A stretch of DNA of 64,000 nucleotides from Streptomyces abyssalis (GCF_001751365.1 NZ_LJGT01000037.1:186001-250000), one strand, 5' to 3'; numbered from the stretch's first letter, positions 17,685-26,537 are shown. Program-made: numbers and translations. Notes: a model not told the origin generated them from the sequence alone.

Positions 17685-18670
17685 AGGCAGCTCTCGTCGA
17701 GTCCGTGGGCAAGGTCGGACTCACCACCGTCCCCGATCCGACGCCCGGTCCGCGCCAGGTCGTCGTGCAGGTGGCGGCGTGCGGGCTGTGCGGCACCGAT
17801 CTGCACATCCGGCAGGGCGAGTTCGCCCCGTCGTTGCCGCTCGTTCCCGGCCACGAGTTCGCCGGTGAGGTCGTCGGCACCGGCAGCGAGGTGAGCGAAC
17901 TGGCCGTCGGCGACCGCGTGGCCGTCGACCCTTCCCTGTACTGCTACGAGTGCCGCTACTGCCGCACCGGGCACAACAACCTGTGCGAACGCTGGGCGGC
18001 CATCGGCGTCACCACCGCCGGCGGCGCCGCCGAGTACGCCGTCGCGCCCGTGGCCAACTGCGTCAAGCTGCCCGACCACGTACGCACCCAGGACGCCGCC
18101 CTCATCGAGCCGCTGTCCTGTGCCGTACGCGGCTACGACGTCCTCAGCAGCCAACTCGGCGCCCACGTACTGATCTACGGCTCCGGCACCATGGGCCTGA
18201 TGATGCTGGAGCTCGCCAAGCGGACGGGCGCCGCCAGCGTCGACGTGCTCGACCTCAACGAGGAGCGGCTGGCCACCGCGAGGCGGCTGGGCTGCTCCGC
18301 CGCGGCCGCGGACGCCGACGAACTGGACCGCCCCCAGGGCTGGGACCTCGTCGTCGACGCCACGGGCAACGCCGCGGCGATCCAGGACGGTCTCGGCCGC
18401 GTCGCCAAGGCCGGAACATTCCTCCAGTTCGGGGTCTCCGACTACGCGACGACCGCCACCATCGAGCCGTACAAGATCTACAATCAGGAGATCACCATCA
18501 CCGGCTCCATGGCCGTCCTGCACAGCTACGAGCGGGCCGCCGAACTGTTCGCGGGCGGCGTGCTGGACCCGGAGATCTTCATCTCCGACCGGCTGCCGCT
18601 CGACGAGTACCCGGACGCGCTGGACCGCTTCGCGGCGGGCAAGGGGCGGAAGATCGTCGTGGTGCCGTGA
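17681..18670 (+). CDS. Zinc-dependent alcohol/polyol dehydrogenase (sorbitol dehydrogenase-like)
   Basis: A 329-residue medium-chain dehydrogenase. The catalytic zinc site is C34 (CGLCGTD) with H58-E59 (PGHEF). The structural zinc is held by C88, C91, C94 and C102 (CYECRYC and LC). The Rossmann motif is YGSGTMGLMML. It probably oxidises an imported sugar alcohol to a ketose using NAD. It is the last gene of the DeoR-ABC operon (ATGA overlap); a following hairpin at 18705-18728 may end the transcript. Confidence 0.88.
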   Translation: MKAALVESVGKVGLTTVPDPTPGPRQVVVQVAACGLCGTDLHIRQGEFAPSLPLVPGHEFAGEVVGTGSEVSELAVGDRVAVDPSLYCYECRYCRTGHNNLCERWAAIGVTTAGGAAEYAVAPVANCVKLPDHVRTQDAALIEPLSCAVRGYDVLSSQLGAHVLIYGSGTMGLMMLELAKRTGAASVDVLDLNEERLATARRLGCSAAAADADELDRPQGWDLVVDATGNAAAIQDGLGRVAKAGTFLQFGVSDYATTATIEPYKIYNQEITITGSMAVLHSYERAAELFAGGVLDPEIFISDRLPLDEYPDALDRFAAGKGRKIVVVP

Positions 18671-18704
18671 CCTTGCCGGTCCGGCGCCGCGCCGAAGTCG
18701 GCCT

Positions 18705-18728
18705 CCTCCGGGCCTCGTGGCCCGGGAG
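18705..18728 (+). terminator. Hairpin after the polyol operon
   Basis: CCGGGCC, loop TCGT, GGCCCGG, extended by CTC/GAG across a one-base bulge. It lies 35 bases after the dehydrogenase stop, with no T-run, as is usual in Streptomyces. The remainder of the 344-base gap 18671-19014 shows nothing else I can support. Confidence 0.5.
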
Positions 18729-19014
18729 TGCGCCCCTCGCTGGGCGGGGCCCCGACGGAGCGGCGCCCCGGTCGCGGCGCGTTGCTCCGCTTCGACGGGA
18801 GCGTTGGCCCCTCGCTGACCGGGTCTCGCCGGGCCCGGCCCTGGGTGTCGAGGCCGGCAGGCCGGGGCGCGGCTCCGGTTGCGACAGGCTTTCGCCGACG
18901 CGACGATGCGGGTGACACCCGGACAGCCACGGCGAGTTCGGCCATGACGGCGAGGTCCCGGCGGCGCCGGGACGGCCCGGGCGGCCGCGGCGTCCGGTCA
19001 GGTGCCGACGGCGG

Positions 19015-19371
19015 TCAGCCGTCCGCCCCCTGCCGGTCGACGTACTCGAAGACACTGCCGTCAGGGTGGCGGGCGATGACGCTGCGCCCGATCGGGGTCT
19101 CCTTCGGACCGGCGACGATCTGGGCACCCACCGCCTCCAGGTCGGCGACGGCTTCGGCAACGTCCTTCACGGCGAGCGTCGCCGCGATCTTCCGCAGGAT
19201 CTCCAGATGCTCCGACGGGCCGCTCATCAGGAAGAAGGGCCCCACGGCCGCGACCTGCACCGGCCCTTGCGTGAAACGCACCGCCTCGGTGCTCGCCAGG
19301 CGCTCGTACGCCGGAACTGCGGCGTCCAGATCGTCGACGCAGACGCGCAGTGAAGTCCCCAGAATGTCCAT
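19015..19371 (-). CDS. VOC (glyoxalase/bleomycin resistance) family protein
   Basis: A 118-residue single-module vicinal-oxygen-chelate protein. The fold is seen in the N-terminal TSLRVCVDDLDAAVPAYERL and the C-terminal RSVIARHPDGSVFEYVDRQ, where a late Glu (in FEYVD) is a usual metal ligand. It likely dimerises to form an active site. The ATG at 19371 has AGGGTG 8 bases upstream; a GTG at 19380 has none. The substrate is unknown. Confidence 0.82.
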   Translation of the reverse strand: MDILGTSLRVCVDDLDAAVPAYERLASTEAVRFTQGPVQVAAVGPFFLMSGPSEHLEILRKIAATLAVKDVAEAVADLEAVGAQIVAGPKETPIGRSVIARHPDGSVFEYVDRQGADG

Positions 19372-19404
19372 GCCCCGCACCCTAGTTGGGCGGCTCGGCG
19401 CACG

Positions 19405-20274
19405 TCAGGCCCGGCACAGGATCTCCCCGTGCGGCACCGCGAACCAGGCGTCCTCCCGCGCGCCCCACTCCAGCCAGGCGTCCGCCGCCGCCCGCAACTG
19501 CTCGCGGGTGGCGTGCCCGCCGTCCACGGCGGACGCGGCGAAAGACGAGGCGAGCGTGCGCTCCGCCCACGACTCGCTCCACCACGCCCGGTCCTCCGCG
19601 CTGGCAAAGCACCACGTCGTCGACGACGCGGTGACGTCCCGCAGACCCGCCTCACGCGCCCAGGCGTGCAGCCGCCGTCCCGCGTCCGGCTCACCGCCGT
19701 TGGCGCGCGCCACCCGCCGGTACAGCTCCAGCCATCCGGTGAGCCCGTCGACCGCGGGATACCAGAACATCGCGGCATAGTCGGCGTCGCGGGCGGCGAC
19801 GACGCCACCCGGCGCGCACACACGGCGCATCTCCCGCAGTGCCCGCACCGGATCGCCGACGTGCTGCAGCACCTGATGGGCGTGTACGGCGTCGAACGCG
19901 CCGTCCGGGTACTCCAGGGCGTGCACGTCGCCGGTCCCGAACGTCACATTGTCCAGGCCCCGGCCGGCCGCAGTCTCCCGTGCCTGCGCCAGTACGCCCG
20001 TTGCCGGGTCGAGAGCGGTGACGTGTCCGTCCGGTACGAGCGCGGCCAGGTCGGCCGTGATGGTGCCGGGCCCGCATCCGATGTCCAGCACCCGCGCGGC
20101 GGGCTTCAGTTCGTCCAGCAGATACCCGGCCGAGTTGGCCGCCGTACGCCAGGTGTGCGAACGCAGCACCGCCTCGTGGTGCCCGTGCGTGTACGTCGCG
20201 GTCTCCGCGTGACGCGTCCCGTCCGTCGCGGCGCGCGCCGCCCGCCCGGGTTCTCCAGCTCGCCCATCGGCCAT
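19405..20274 (-). CDS. Class I SAM-dependent methyltransferase
   Basis: A 289-residue UbiE/Methyltransf_11-type enzyme. SAM motif I is RVLDIGCGPGTITADL, followed by the acidic HVTALDPAT and motif IV-like DAVHAHQVLQHV. The C-terminal third carries a Trp-rich cap (WYPAVDGLTGWLELYRR). I chose ATG 20274 (MADGRAGEP) by homologue-like length; the Shine-Dalgarno is weak. It is 24 bases upstream of the VOC gene in the same direction, so they are probably co-transcribed. The acceptor substrate is unknown. Confidence 0.85.
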   Translation of the reverse strand: MADGRAGEPGRAARAATDGTRHAETATYTHGHHEAVLRSHTWRTAANSAGYLLDELKPAARVLDIGCGPGTITADLAALVPDGHVTALDPATGVLAQARETAAGRGLDNVTFGTGDVHALEYPDGAFDAVHAHQVLQHVGDPVRALREMRRVCAPGGVVAARDADYAAMFWYPAVDGLTGWLELYRRVARANGGEPDAGRRLHAWAREAGLRDVTASSTTWCFASAEDRAWWSESWAERTLASSFAASAVDGGHATREQLRAAADAWLEWGAREDAWFAVPHGEILCRA

Positions 20275-20392
20275 GTCCGCAGGGTATGGCGTCCCCGGGG
20301 GAGGGGGAGACCGGTGACCGCCATGCGGACGGGCGCCACTCGTCGCCACCCGGACAGGGCGGATCAGACGCGCTCACCCGTGCCGGGTGACC

Positions 20393-22195
20393 TCACACGT
20401 CCAGCGGGCGGTACACGACCAGCGCCTCGTGCTGCTTGTCGAGCAGCAACCGCCGCGGGGCGGGCGCCACTTCGCCGTCGTACGACAGATGCGTGTCCGG
20501 TGGGATGTCGGTGATCATCAGGCGGCGCAGCCGGGTCGTGCTGTGCAGCGGCGAGCGGTCCACGGCGCTGGTGAGGGCAGCTATGAACAGTCGCGTACGG
20601 GACCAGCGGCCCGCTTTGACGATGCGGACGTCGAGCATGCCGTCGGCGAGGTCGTGCCGCCGTACCGGCGCCATGCCCACCTTGTAGGCGCAGTTGCCGG
20701 CGAAGAGCAGCCACAGGTCGCGTTCCTTGCCGCCCAGCCCGGCCTCCACCGGTCCGCTCGTACGCAGGACCTGCAGCGCCGCCAGAACCCCGGCGGGCCA
20801 GGGGCCGACGCGGTGGGCCCAGCGTTCGCGGATGCGGACCAGTTCCGGGTAGGCGCCGAGGCTGAAGGTGTTGAGGAAGTACCCCGTCTCCTGCGGTACT
20901 TCGGCATCCGGACGCCCGGCGGCCCGTGCCTCCGGCCCCGGCTGCGGTGTGAAGCGCCCCACGTCCACGGCGACGGCGTCACCGGACTGCACGGCGCGGC
21001 ACGTGTCGGCGAACTCCTCGATGCCCAGGTCGAAGGCGAAGTGGTTGTGCGTGCCGCCCGGCAGGACGGCCAGCGGGACACCGGCCCGTACGGCGCTGGA
21101 CGCGGCGGCGTTCACGGTGCCGTCACCGCCGCAGACACCGAGGGCGCCGCCCAGCTCGGCGGCCCGCTGGGCGGCCTCCTCCAGCGCGCCGGGCAGACCG
21201 CCGGACTTCGGGTCGCAGGGGATGATCTCCGCCTTGGGCAGCATGTTCCGCACGACGGCCAGCGCGGCCGGTTCCTCGGGCTCCGCGAGCCCGGTCAGCT
21301 CGGCCGCCGCGCCGGAGTCGTCCATGCGGGACCCGGACGTGGAGTTGGCGACCAGCACCAGCCCCGACCCCTCCGGCATGGCGGGCGCGTGCGCCAACGG
21401 GCGGCCCGGGGAGGGCAGTTGGGAACGGGTGGGCGCGATGCCCCGGACGGCGAAGGCCGAGCCGACGCCGAGCGCCGCACCGACGAGGACGTCGCTGGGG
21501 TAGTGGACGCCGGTGAAGACACGGGAGAAGGCGACCGCCGCCGCGAGCGGCGCGACCGCGGCCCCCCAGCGGGGCGACTCCAGGGCCACGCCTGTGACGA
21601 AGGCGGCTGCGGACGCGGCATGACCCGACGGGAAGGACGTGGTCACCGGCTGGCGGTGCAGCTGCCTGATGAGCGGCACACCGTCCAGCAGCGGCCGGTC
21701 CCGCCGCACCGAGCGCTTGCCCAGGGTGTTGACCGTCGCCGAGGCGACAGCCAGAGACGCGAGGCCGCGTGCCGCGCTTCTGCGGGCGCGCGGGGTGTTC
21801 GACAGCGCTATGGCGCCCGCCACGGCGAACCACAGCCGGCCGTGGTTCGCGCTCCGGCTCAGGCGGGGCAGCACCCGCTCCGGGCCCGGCCAGTCGCGGG
21901 TGGCCACCAGCTCGAAGATGCGGCGGTCCGCCGAGGACCAGGCACGGGACGCAGGCCATTGGCGCCAGGACGCCTTGGCGCCCGCCGGTTCCGAGCCTCC
22001 CAGCCGCCGGAAGTGCGGCGCCCGGAACACCGCCGGGAGCTCTGCCGGGATGTGAGCCCGCAACCGGGCCGGCAACGGGGCCGTCCGTCCCGGGCGGGCG
22101 CCCCTCACCGGCTTGGCCGGACCGGACGGTGCCTGGAGGCGCTGACGGCGGAGGGTGCGGAGACTCTGCCCCACGCGGGTGGTGAACGTTGCCAT
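20393..22195 (-). CDS. PAP2-type lipid phosphatase fused to diacylglycerol/sphingosine kinase-like domain
   Basis: A 600-residue two-domain lipid enzyme. Residues about 85-270 are a PAP2 phosphatase with its three motifs: KRSVRRDRP, SFPSGHAAS, and SRVFTGVHYPSD. Residues about 290-600 are a DAGK/YegS-type lipid kinase with GLVLVANSTSG, the ATP-binding GGDGTVNAAAS and LPGGTHNHFAFDL. The two domains catalyse opposite reactions (lipid phosphate removal and addition). The ATG at 22195 has AGAAGG upstream. It is probably membrane-associated and acts on isoprenoid or diacylglycerol phosphates. Confidence 0.88.
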   Translation of the reverse strand: MATFTTRVGQSLRTLRRQRLQAPSGPAKPVRGARPGRTAPLPARLRAHIPAELPAVFRAPHFRRLGGSEPAGAKASWRQWPASRAWSSADRRIFELVATRDWPGPERVLPRLSRSANHGRLWFAVAGAIALSNTPRARRSAARGLASLAVASATVNTLGKRSVRRDRPLLDGVPLIRQLHRQPVTTSFPSGHAASAAAFVTGVALESPRWGAAVAPLAAAVAFSRVFTGVHYPSDVLVGAALGVGSAFAVRGIAPTRSQLPSPGRPLAHAPAMPEGSGLVLVANSTSGSRMDDSGAAAELTGLAEPEEPAALAVVRNMLPKAEIIPCDPKSGGLPGALEEAAQRAAELGGALGVCGGDGTVNAAASSAVRAGVPLAVLPGGTHNHFAFDLGIEEFADTCRAVQSGDAVAVDVGRFTPQPGPEARAAGRPDAEVPQETGYFLNTFSLGAYPELVRIRERWAHRVGPWPAGVLAALQVLRTSGPVEAGLGGKERDLWLLFAGNCAYKVGMAPVRRHDLADGMLDVRIVKAGRWSRTRLFIAALTSAVDRSPLHSTTRLRRLMITDIPPDTHLSYDGEVAPAPRRLLLDKQHEALVVYRPLDV

Positions 22196-22359
22196 GGAGC
22201 TTTGCCTTCTCTGACCGGGTTGTCGGTAAACCTTCGCCGTCCGTGACCACGGCCGTAACTGTGCCCGTGGCCCCCGCGCGTGCCCCTGCCCCGATGTGAG
22301 GCTCGGCACCCGCCCGCAAGAAGGCAGCCCGCAAGGAGGCCGGCCCGTCACCCGCAAGA

Positions 22360-22396
22360 AGCGGCTGCCACCCGGTCATCCCGGACGGCAGCCGCT
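22360..22396 (-). terminator. Hairpin downstream of the DUF2795 gene
   Basis: Perfect 10-base arms AGCGGCTGCC / GGCAGCCGCT around a 17-base GC-rich loop, 24 bases beyond the stop of the minus-strand DUF2795 gene. It likely ends the 24031-22420 operon before the PAP2 gene. Confidence 0.6.
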
Positions 22397-22419
22397 CCGC
22401 TCGGACGCGGAACACCGCG

Positions 22420-22830
22420 TCACGCCTGGGGCTTCCGCCCCAGCGCGGCCATCACCTCCTGCACGTTCCCGTACGTGTCACCGCCCTTGGGCAGCTCCCG
22501 TACGGTCTCCACCAGGGAGTCCGGCGCGTACCGGTCCAGCAGCACGCGCTTGAGCCCTTCACGGTCCGATGGGAACGCGCCGCGGCCGAGGTGCCGGGCG
22601 AGGTCGGAGCGCAGAGCCTCGTCCTCCGCCTCCTCCCGGCCGGCCGCGCCCAGCACCGGAACCGGCCGCTCGGTGACCTCCGGGTCGTCGTCGGCGCCCG
22701 GCTCGGGGTCGTCCCACTCCTCGGCCCGCGTGGGGTGCCCGGACCGGATGCGGCCCTGCATCTCCCGCTTGGCCTCGTCGTCCCGGTGGACGTTCAATCG
22801 GTCGCTGCCGCGTTGCATGTTGTCAGCCAC
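22420..22830 (-). CDS. DUF2795 domain protein
   Basis: A 136-residue hydrophilic protein. The C-terminal 60 residues (RHLGRGAFPSDREGLKRVLLDR through ELPKGGDTYGNVQEVMAALG) match the DUF2795 domain common in actinobacteria. The N-terminal half is acidic and probably disordered. I use the GTG at 22830, which overlaps the stop of the upstream baeRF-type gene by 8 bases and has AGGAGG 9 bases before it. Its operon partner and the SigB-type promoter suggest a stress role; the molecular function is unknown. Confidence 0.82.
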   Translation of the reverse strand: MADNMQRGSDRLNVHRDDEAKREMQGRIRSGHPTRAEEWDDPEPGADDDPEVTERPVPVLGAAGREEAEDEALRSDLARHLGRGAFPSDREGLKRVLLDRYAPDSLVETVRELPKGGDTYGNVQEVMAALGRKPQA

Positions 22831-24031
22831 CGGCTCCACCTCCTTCCGGTGCTCCTCCGTGCGGCCAGCGCAGCAGGGCGCCGAGTCCGCCGTCGGGCAG
22901 GTCCGGTGGTACTCCTTCGGGGGCGGCGGAGTCCCGTACGCACAGCACGTCGGCGCCCGTCGCCGCCACGGAACGCATCAGCGCGTCGTCCGCGCGCGCC
23001 GATGACGGCTCCGTCGCGCCCAGGTACTGGGTTTCGCTGCGGCGCACCGCGACCTGGCCCGGTTCGCCGCCCACCCAGACCTCGCGGCGCAGATCCGCGC
23101 CCGAGGGCCGTACGAGCAGCACCCCGATGCGGTGCTCGCGCGCCGCCTCGACCAGTGCCGGTACGCCCTCGGCGGCGTCGATGCCGCCGTCCTCGCCCGG
23201 GGCGCGTCCTGCCTGGAAGCGCTCCAGCGCCTTGGCGACACGCTGCCGTGCGTAGTCCGAGCGCGCGTGCGCGACCTCTTCCGCCAGCAGCCGGCGGCCG
23301 CCCGCGGTGTTGGTGGCCGGCCCCTCGGCGGCGGCGTCGGCCCGTACGCCGTGCTCGGCCTGGACGGTGCGTTCGCGCAAGTCGGGCGGTAGACGGTCGT
23401 GGACGGCGTTCCGCTCCCGGGCGTCCCCGGCCAGTACGAGCACTTCCGCGCCGCACTTCTCCCAGCGGACACGCAGGTCCTCGGCGATCTCCGCCGCGTT
23501 CTGCTCCCAGGTGTTCTCGACCGCCGTCTGGAAGTGCCGCTCCGACCAGTCGCCCGTCGGTGTGCGGTGCACGGGCCAGTCACTGCCGGTGACGCGGCCC
23601 GCGGTCTCCGTGCCGAGGGGGCCCTTCAGCTCGAATTCGGCGCCCTTGCGGTCGATGTAGGCCACGAGACAGAGAGGGTCGCTGTCGGCGAGTTCGAGGA
23701 GCGGCCCCATACGGGGAAGCGCCTGCCAGGCGACGAGAGGGCCCCCGCCGGGCGGCGGAAGCGTCAGTTCCGTCTCCAGTACGACCTCACCGTGCGTGGC
23801 GAAGACCGCGTGACCCGGCGGTTCCTGCCCCCGGGGCAGCGATACGAGCCTGTCGTACACGGCACGGCACGTGGCGTCGTCGGCCCCTTCGTCCTTGAGC
23901 TGTTCGCTCGCCGACTTGGCGCCCAGCTTCTGACGGGCGGCGGCGTCCTCGGAGGCCGTCGTGGTGTCGAAGTAGACCGACGCCCAAGGGCCCTGGCGCT
24001 CGAAGAGCGGACCGAGGAATCCGAGTTCCAT
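22823..24031 (-). CDS. Vms1/Ankzf1-like baeRF family protein (Rv2629-type)
   Basis: A 402-residue protein of the bacterial/archaeal eRF1-like (baeRF) superfamily, represented by M. tuberculosis Rv2629. It has the N-terminal domain (GPWASVYFDTTTASEDAAARQ), a central RNase-H-like domain with VAYIDRKGAEF, and a C-terminal L7Ae-like segment (IGVLLVRPSGADLRREVWVGGEP). Relatives are proposed to act on stalled or hibernating ribosomes and peptidyl-tRNA; this is inference here. AAGGAGGG lies 6 bases before the ATG. A close SigB-type promoter sits at 24061-24085. Confidence 0.82.
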   Translation of the reverse strand: MELGFLGPLFERQGPWASVYFDTTTASEDAAARQKLGAKSASEQLKDEGADDATCRAVYDRLVSLPRGQEPPGHAVFATHGEVVLETELTLPPPGGGPLVAWQALPRMGPLLELADSDPLCLVAYIDRKGAEFELKGPLGTETAGRVTGSDWPVHRTPTGDWSERHFQTAVENTWEQNAAEIAEDLRVRWEKCGAEVLVLAGDARERNAVHDRLPPDLRERTVQAEHGVRADAAAEGPATNTAGGRRLLAEEVAHARSDYARQRVAKALERFQAGRAPGEDGGIDAAEGVPALVEAAREHRIGVLLVRPSGADLRREVWVGGEPGQVAVRRSETQYLGATEPSSARADDALMRSVAATGADVLCVRDSAAPEGVPPDLPDGGLGALLRWPHGGAPEGGGAGG

Positions 24032-24060
24032 TGATTCCCTCCTTGGATTGCCGAGGCCGG

Positions 24061-24085
24061 GTACCCGTACGGTCGCGGGACACAC
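24061..24085 (-). promoter_or_regulatory. SigB-type promoter of the baeRF/DUF2795 operon
   Basis: On the minus strand: GTGT, 15 bases, GGGTAC, an exact fit to the Streptomyces SigB-group pattern GNNT-N14-16-GGGTA[C/T]. The predicted start site is about 20 bases before the ATG at 24031, leaving room for the Shine-Dalgarno sequence. Confidence 0.6.
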
Positions 24086-24186
24086 GAGGAATCCCGGCGC
24101 CGCGCCGGAGTCCTGGCAGGCCGGCGGCAGAGCGGCACGCGCACGGCGCTCACACGGAGCACGCAACGACACCGAGAGGGAGCCCC

Positions 24187-24408
24187 ATGGGAATCGACCC
24201 CCGCAAGCTGTCAGACGCGGACCTCCTGAAGGAACTGGAGACCATTCACCGCACCCGGCACGACACGCTGCTGCACGCTCCAGAGGACGCGCTCTCCGCG
24301 CACAGCGTCCGGATGACGGAGCTGGAGGCCGAGTACCTGCGGCGGCACCCGGAGCGCCCGGTCACGCCGGGCCGCACACGGGAGGGCGCCCGCGCCCGGA
24401 ACGCATGA
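24187..24408 (+). CDS. DUF6158 family small protein
   Basis: A 73-residue protein of a short actinobacterial family: LSDADLLKELETIHRTRHDTLLHAPEDAL and ELEAEYLRRHPER, both predicted amphipathic helices. GAGGGAG lies 4 bases before the ATG. It is divergent from the baeRF gene and convergent with the TPP-enzyme gene. Function is unknown; homologues often occur beside stress genes. Confidence 0.82.
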   Translation: MGIDPRKLSDADLLKELETIHRTRHDTLLHAPEDALSAHSVRMTELEAEYLRRHPERPVTPGRTREGARARNA

Positions 24409-24416
24409 AGAGGTGA

Positions 24417-24463
24417 CGGGCGGGTGTGCGGGGGCCCTGGTCGGCGGCCCGCACACCCGTCCG
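24417..24463. terminator. Bidirectional terminator between DUF6158 and TPP-enzyme genes
   Basis: A stem of about 16 pairs (one G-T): left arm 24417-24432 with CGGGTGTGCGGG, right arm 24448-24463 with CCCGCACACCCG, 15-base loop. It is placed 8 bases after the DUF6158 stop and before the end of the convergent gene. Confidence 0.75.
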
Positions 24464-24525
24464 ACGCCCGGTTCCGCGCCACGGGACGCGGGCCTGACGT
24501 CTGTGCGGCGTACGGGCGGAGCCGG

Positions 24526-26403
24526 TCAGCCGTCGGTGTTCCGCTTGGTGCCGTCGCCCTCGTCTCCCTCGTGGCTCCTGTCGCGCTCGTTCCGCTCGTC
24601 CGCCGCCGGATGGGGCCTGCCGCCCGGCAGGAACTCCTGCAGCTTCGCCTTGAAGCCCTGCTTGACCACCGACCTGCGGGCGCTGTCGCCCTTGACGATC
24701 GACGCCGCCGTCGCCTCGATCTGGTCCCAGTCGGCGTGCGGCGGGATCGGCGGCACGGACGGGTCGGTCATGAACTCGACGACGGCGGGGCCGCCCGATT
24801 CCAGGGCCTGGCGCCAGGCGTCCTCCACCTCCTCCGGCCTCTCGGCCCTGATGCCGGTCATGCCGAGCGAGCGGGCGAAGGCGGCGTAGGAGACGTCCGG
24901 CAGGGACTGCGACGGCACGAACTGCGGTGACCCGCTCATGGCGCGCATCTCCCACGTCACCTGGTTGAGATCGCCGTTGTTCCACACACCGATCACGAAC
25001 CGCGGATCCTCCCAGGACATCCGGTACTTGGCGATCGTGATCAGCTCGGCGAGCCCGTTCATCTGCATCGCACCGTCGCCGACCAGCGCGACGACGGGCC
25101 GGTCCGGATGGGCGAACTTCGCGCCGATCGCGTACGGAACGGCGCATCCCATCGTCGCCAGCGTCCCCGACAGCGAGCCGCGCATGCTGCCGCGCATGGT
25201 CAGGTGCCGTGCGTACCAGTTGGTCGCGGAACCGGAGTCGGCGGTGACGACGGCGTCGTCGGGGAGCAGCGGATCGAGGCAGTGCGCGACGTACTCCGGG
25301 TTGACCGGGTCCGCGCTCACCTGGGCGCGGCGCCGCATCACTTCCTTCCAGCGGTCGACGGAGGCCATCAACTCCTCCTGCCACTCGGTCCCTTCGTCCT
25401 TCTGCCGGAGCTTGGGCAGCAGCCTCCGCAGAGTGGCGCCGGCGTCGCCGATGAGGTTCACCTCGTACGGGTAGCGCATCCCGGCCATGTGCGGGTCCAG
25501 GTCGATCTGGACGGCGCGGGCCTTGCCGAAGGGCGGCAGGAATTGGCTGTAGGGCAGGCTCGACCCGATGGTGAGGAAGGTGTCGCAGTCCCGCATCATC
25601 TCGTAGCTGGGACGGCTGCCGAGCAGTCCGATGGGACCCGTGACGTACGGCAGGGTGTCGGGGAGCACGTCCATGCCGAGGAGGGCCTTCGCCACCCCGG
25701 CCTGCAGAACGCCGGCGACCTGCTGCACCTCGGCCTGAGCGCCGCGTGCGCCCTGTCCGGCCAGAATCGCCACCTTCTTGCCGGAGTTGAGCACCTCGGC
25801 GGCATGGTCGAGCGCCCCTTCTGCGGGCTCGGTGTGCCAGCCGCTGCTGCCGAGGCTGGACGGCACCATCTTGAACTCGTGACCGGGCGGCCGGTAGTCG
25901 AGCTCCTGCACGTCCGAGTGGACGATGACGGCCGTGGGAGCGCGGCGCGCGTAGGCCGTGCGGATGGCGCGGTCCAGCACGTTGGGCAGCTGCTCGGGGA
26001 CGGTGACCGTCTCCAGGAACTCCGAGGCGACGTCCTTGAAGAGGGAGTGCAGATCGAGTTCCTGCTGGTAGGAGCCGCCCATGGCGGAGCGTGCGGTCTG
26101 GCCGACGATCGCCACGACGGGTACGTGGTCGAGCTTGGCGTCGTAGAGCCCGTTGAGCAGGTGGACCGCGCCCGGACCCGACGTGGCGGTGCACACACCA
26201 AGCGTGCCGCGGAACTTGGCGTAGCCGACGGCGGCGAACGCGGCCATCTCCTCGTGCCTCGCCTGGACGAACCGCGGCTCGTTGCGGGCGCGCTCCCAGG
26301 CGGCGAGGAGACCGTTGATGCCGTCCCCGGGGTAGCCGAAGACGTGCTCGACCTCCCACTCGCGCAGCCTGCGCAGGATGTAGTCGGAAACCTTCTCTGA
26401 CAT
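24526..26403 (-). CDS. Thiamine pyrophosphate-requiring enzyme (pyruvate oxidase/acetolactate synthase-like)
   Basis: A 625-residue TPP enzyme closest in layout to pyruvate oxidase (PoxB). The PYR domain has FGYPGDGINGLL and RHEEMAAFAAVGYAKF with the catalytic Glu. A central nucleotide-binding domain follows (KKVAILAGQGARG). The PP domain has the TPP/Mg motif GDGAMQMNGLAELITIAKY. The tail beyond residue 585 is charged and repetitive. It may convert pyruvate to acetate or acetyl-P at the membrane, but carboligase or other activities are possible. A candidate SigB-type promoter is close upstream, and the gene is divergent from a SigB-group sigma factor gene. Confidence 0.85.
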   Translation of the reverse strand: MSEKVSDYILRRLREWEVEHVFGYPGDGINGLLAAWERARNEPRFVQARHEEMAAFAAVGYAKFRGTLGVCTATSGPGAVHLLNGLYDAKLDHVPVVAIVGQTARSAMGGSYQQELDLHSLFKDVASEFLETVTVPEQLPNVLDRAIRTAYARRAPTAVIVHSDVQELDYRPPGHEFKMVPSSLGSSGWHTEPAEGALDHAAEVLNSGKKVAILAGQGARGAQAEVQQVAGVLQAGVAKALLGMDVLPDTLPYVTGPIGLLGSRPSYEMMRDCDTFLTIGSSLPYSQFLPPFGKARAVQIDLDPHMAGMRYPYEVNLIGDAGATLRRLLPKLRQKDEGTEWQEELMASVDRWKEVMRRRAQVSADPVNPEYVAHCLDPLLPDDAVVTADSGSATNWYARHLTMRGSMRGSLSGTLATMGCAVPYAIGAKFAHPDRPVVALVGDGAMQMNGLAELITIAKYRMSWEDPRFVIGVWNNGDLNQVTWEMRAMSGSPQFVPSQSLPDVSYAAFARSLGMTGIRAERPEEVEDAWRQALESGGPAVVEFMTDPSVPPIPPHADWDQIEATAASIVKGDSARRSVVKQGFKAKLQEFLPGGRPHPAADERNERDRSHEGDEGDGTKRNTDG

Positions 26404-26445
26404 GGAGGTGCGCTCCTCTTCTGCGGGGCGGGGGCCCGAGGCGGG

Positions 26446-26469
26446 TTACCGGACCGCAGGGCCGGAAAC
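26446..26469 (-). promoter_or_regulatory. Candidate SigB-type promoter of the TPP-enzyme gene
   Basis: Minus strand GTTT, 14 bases, CGGTAA; one mismatch in the first base of the GGGTA core and A as the last base. The implied start site is about 35 bases before the ATG at 26403. Confidence 0.4.
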
Positions 26470-26512
26470 CCCGGCGGTGGCACAAGCCACAACGCAGAAC
26501 GGGACGTTGAAC

Positions 26513-26537
26513 GTTTGCCGCCGGAAGGCAGGGGCAT
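26513..26537 (+). promoter_or_regulatory. Candidate SigB-type promoter of the sigma factor gene
   Basis: GTTT, 15 bases, GGGCAT, one mismatch to GGGTAT, about 140 bases before the sigma gene. A second possibility is GAGT-N16-GGGTCC at 26590-26615. Either would allow autoregulation. The rest of the 281-base divergent gap shows nothing else. Confidence 0.35.
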
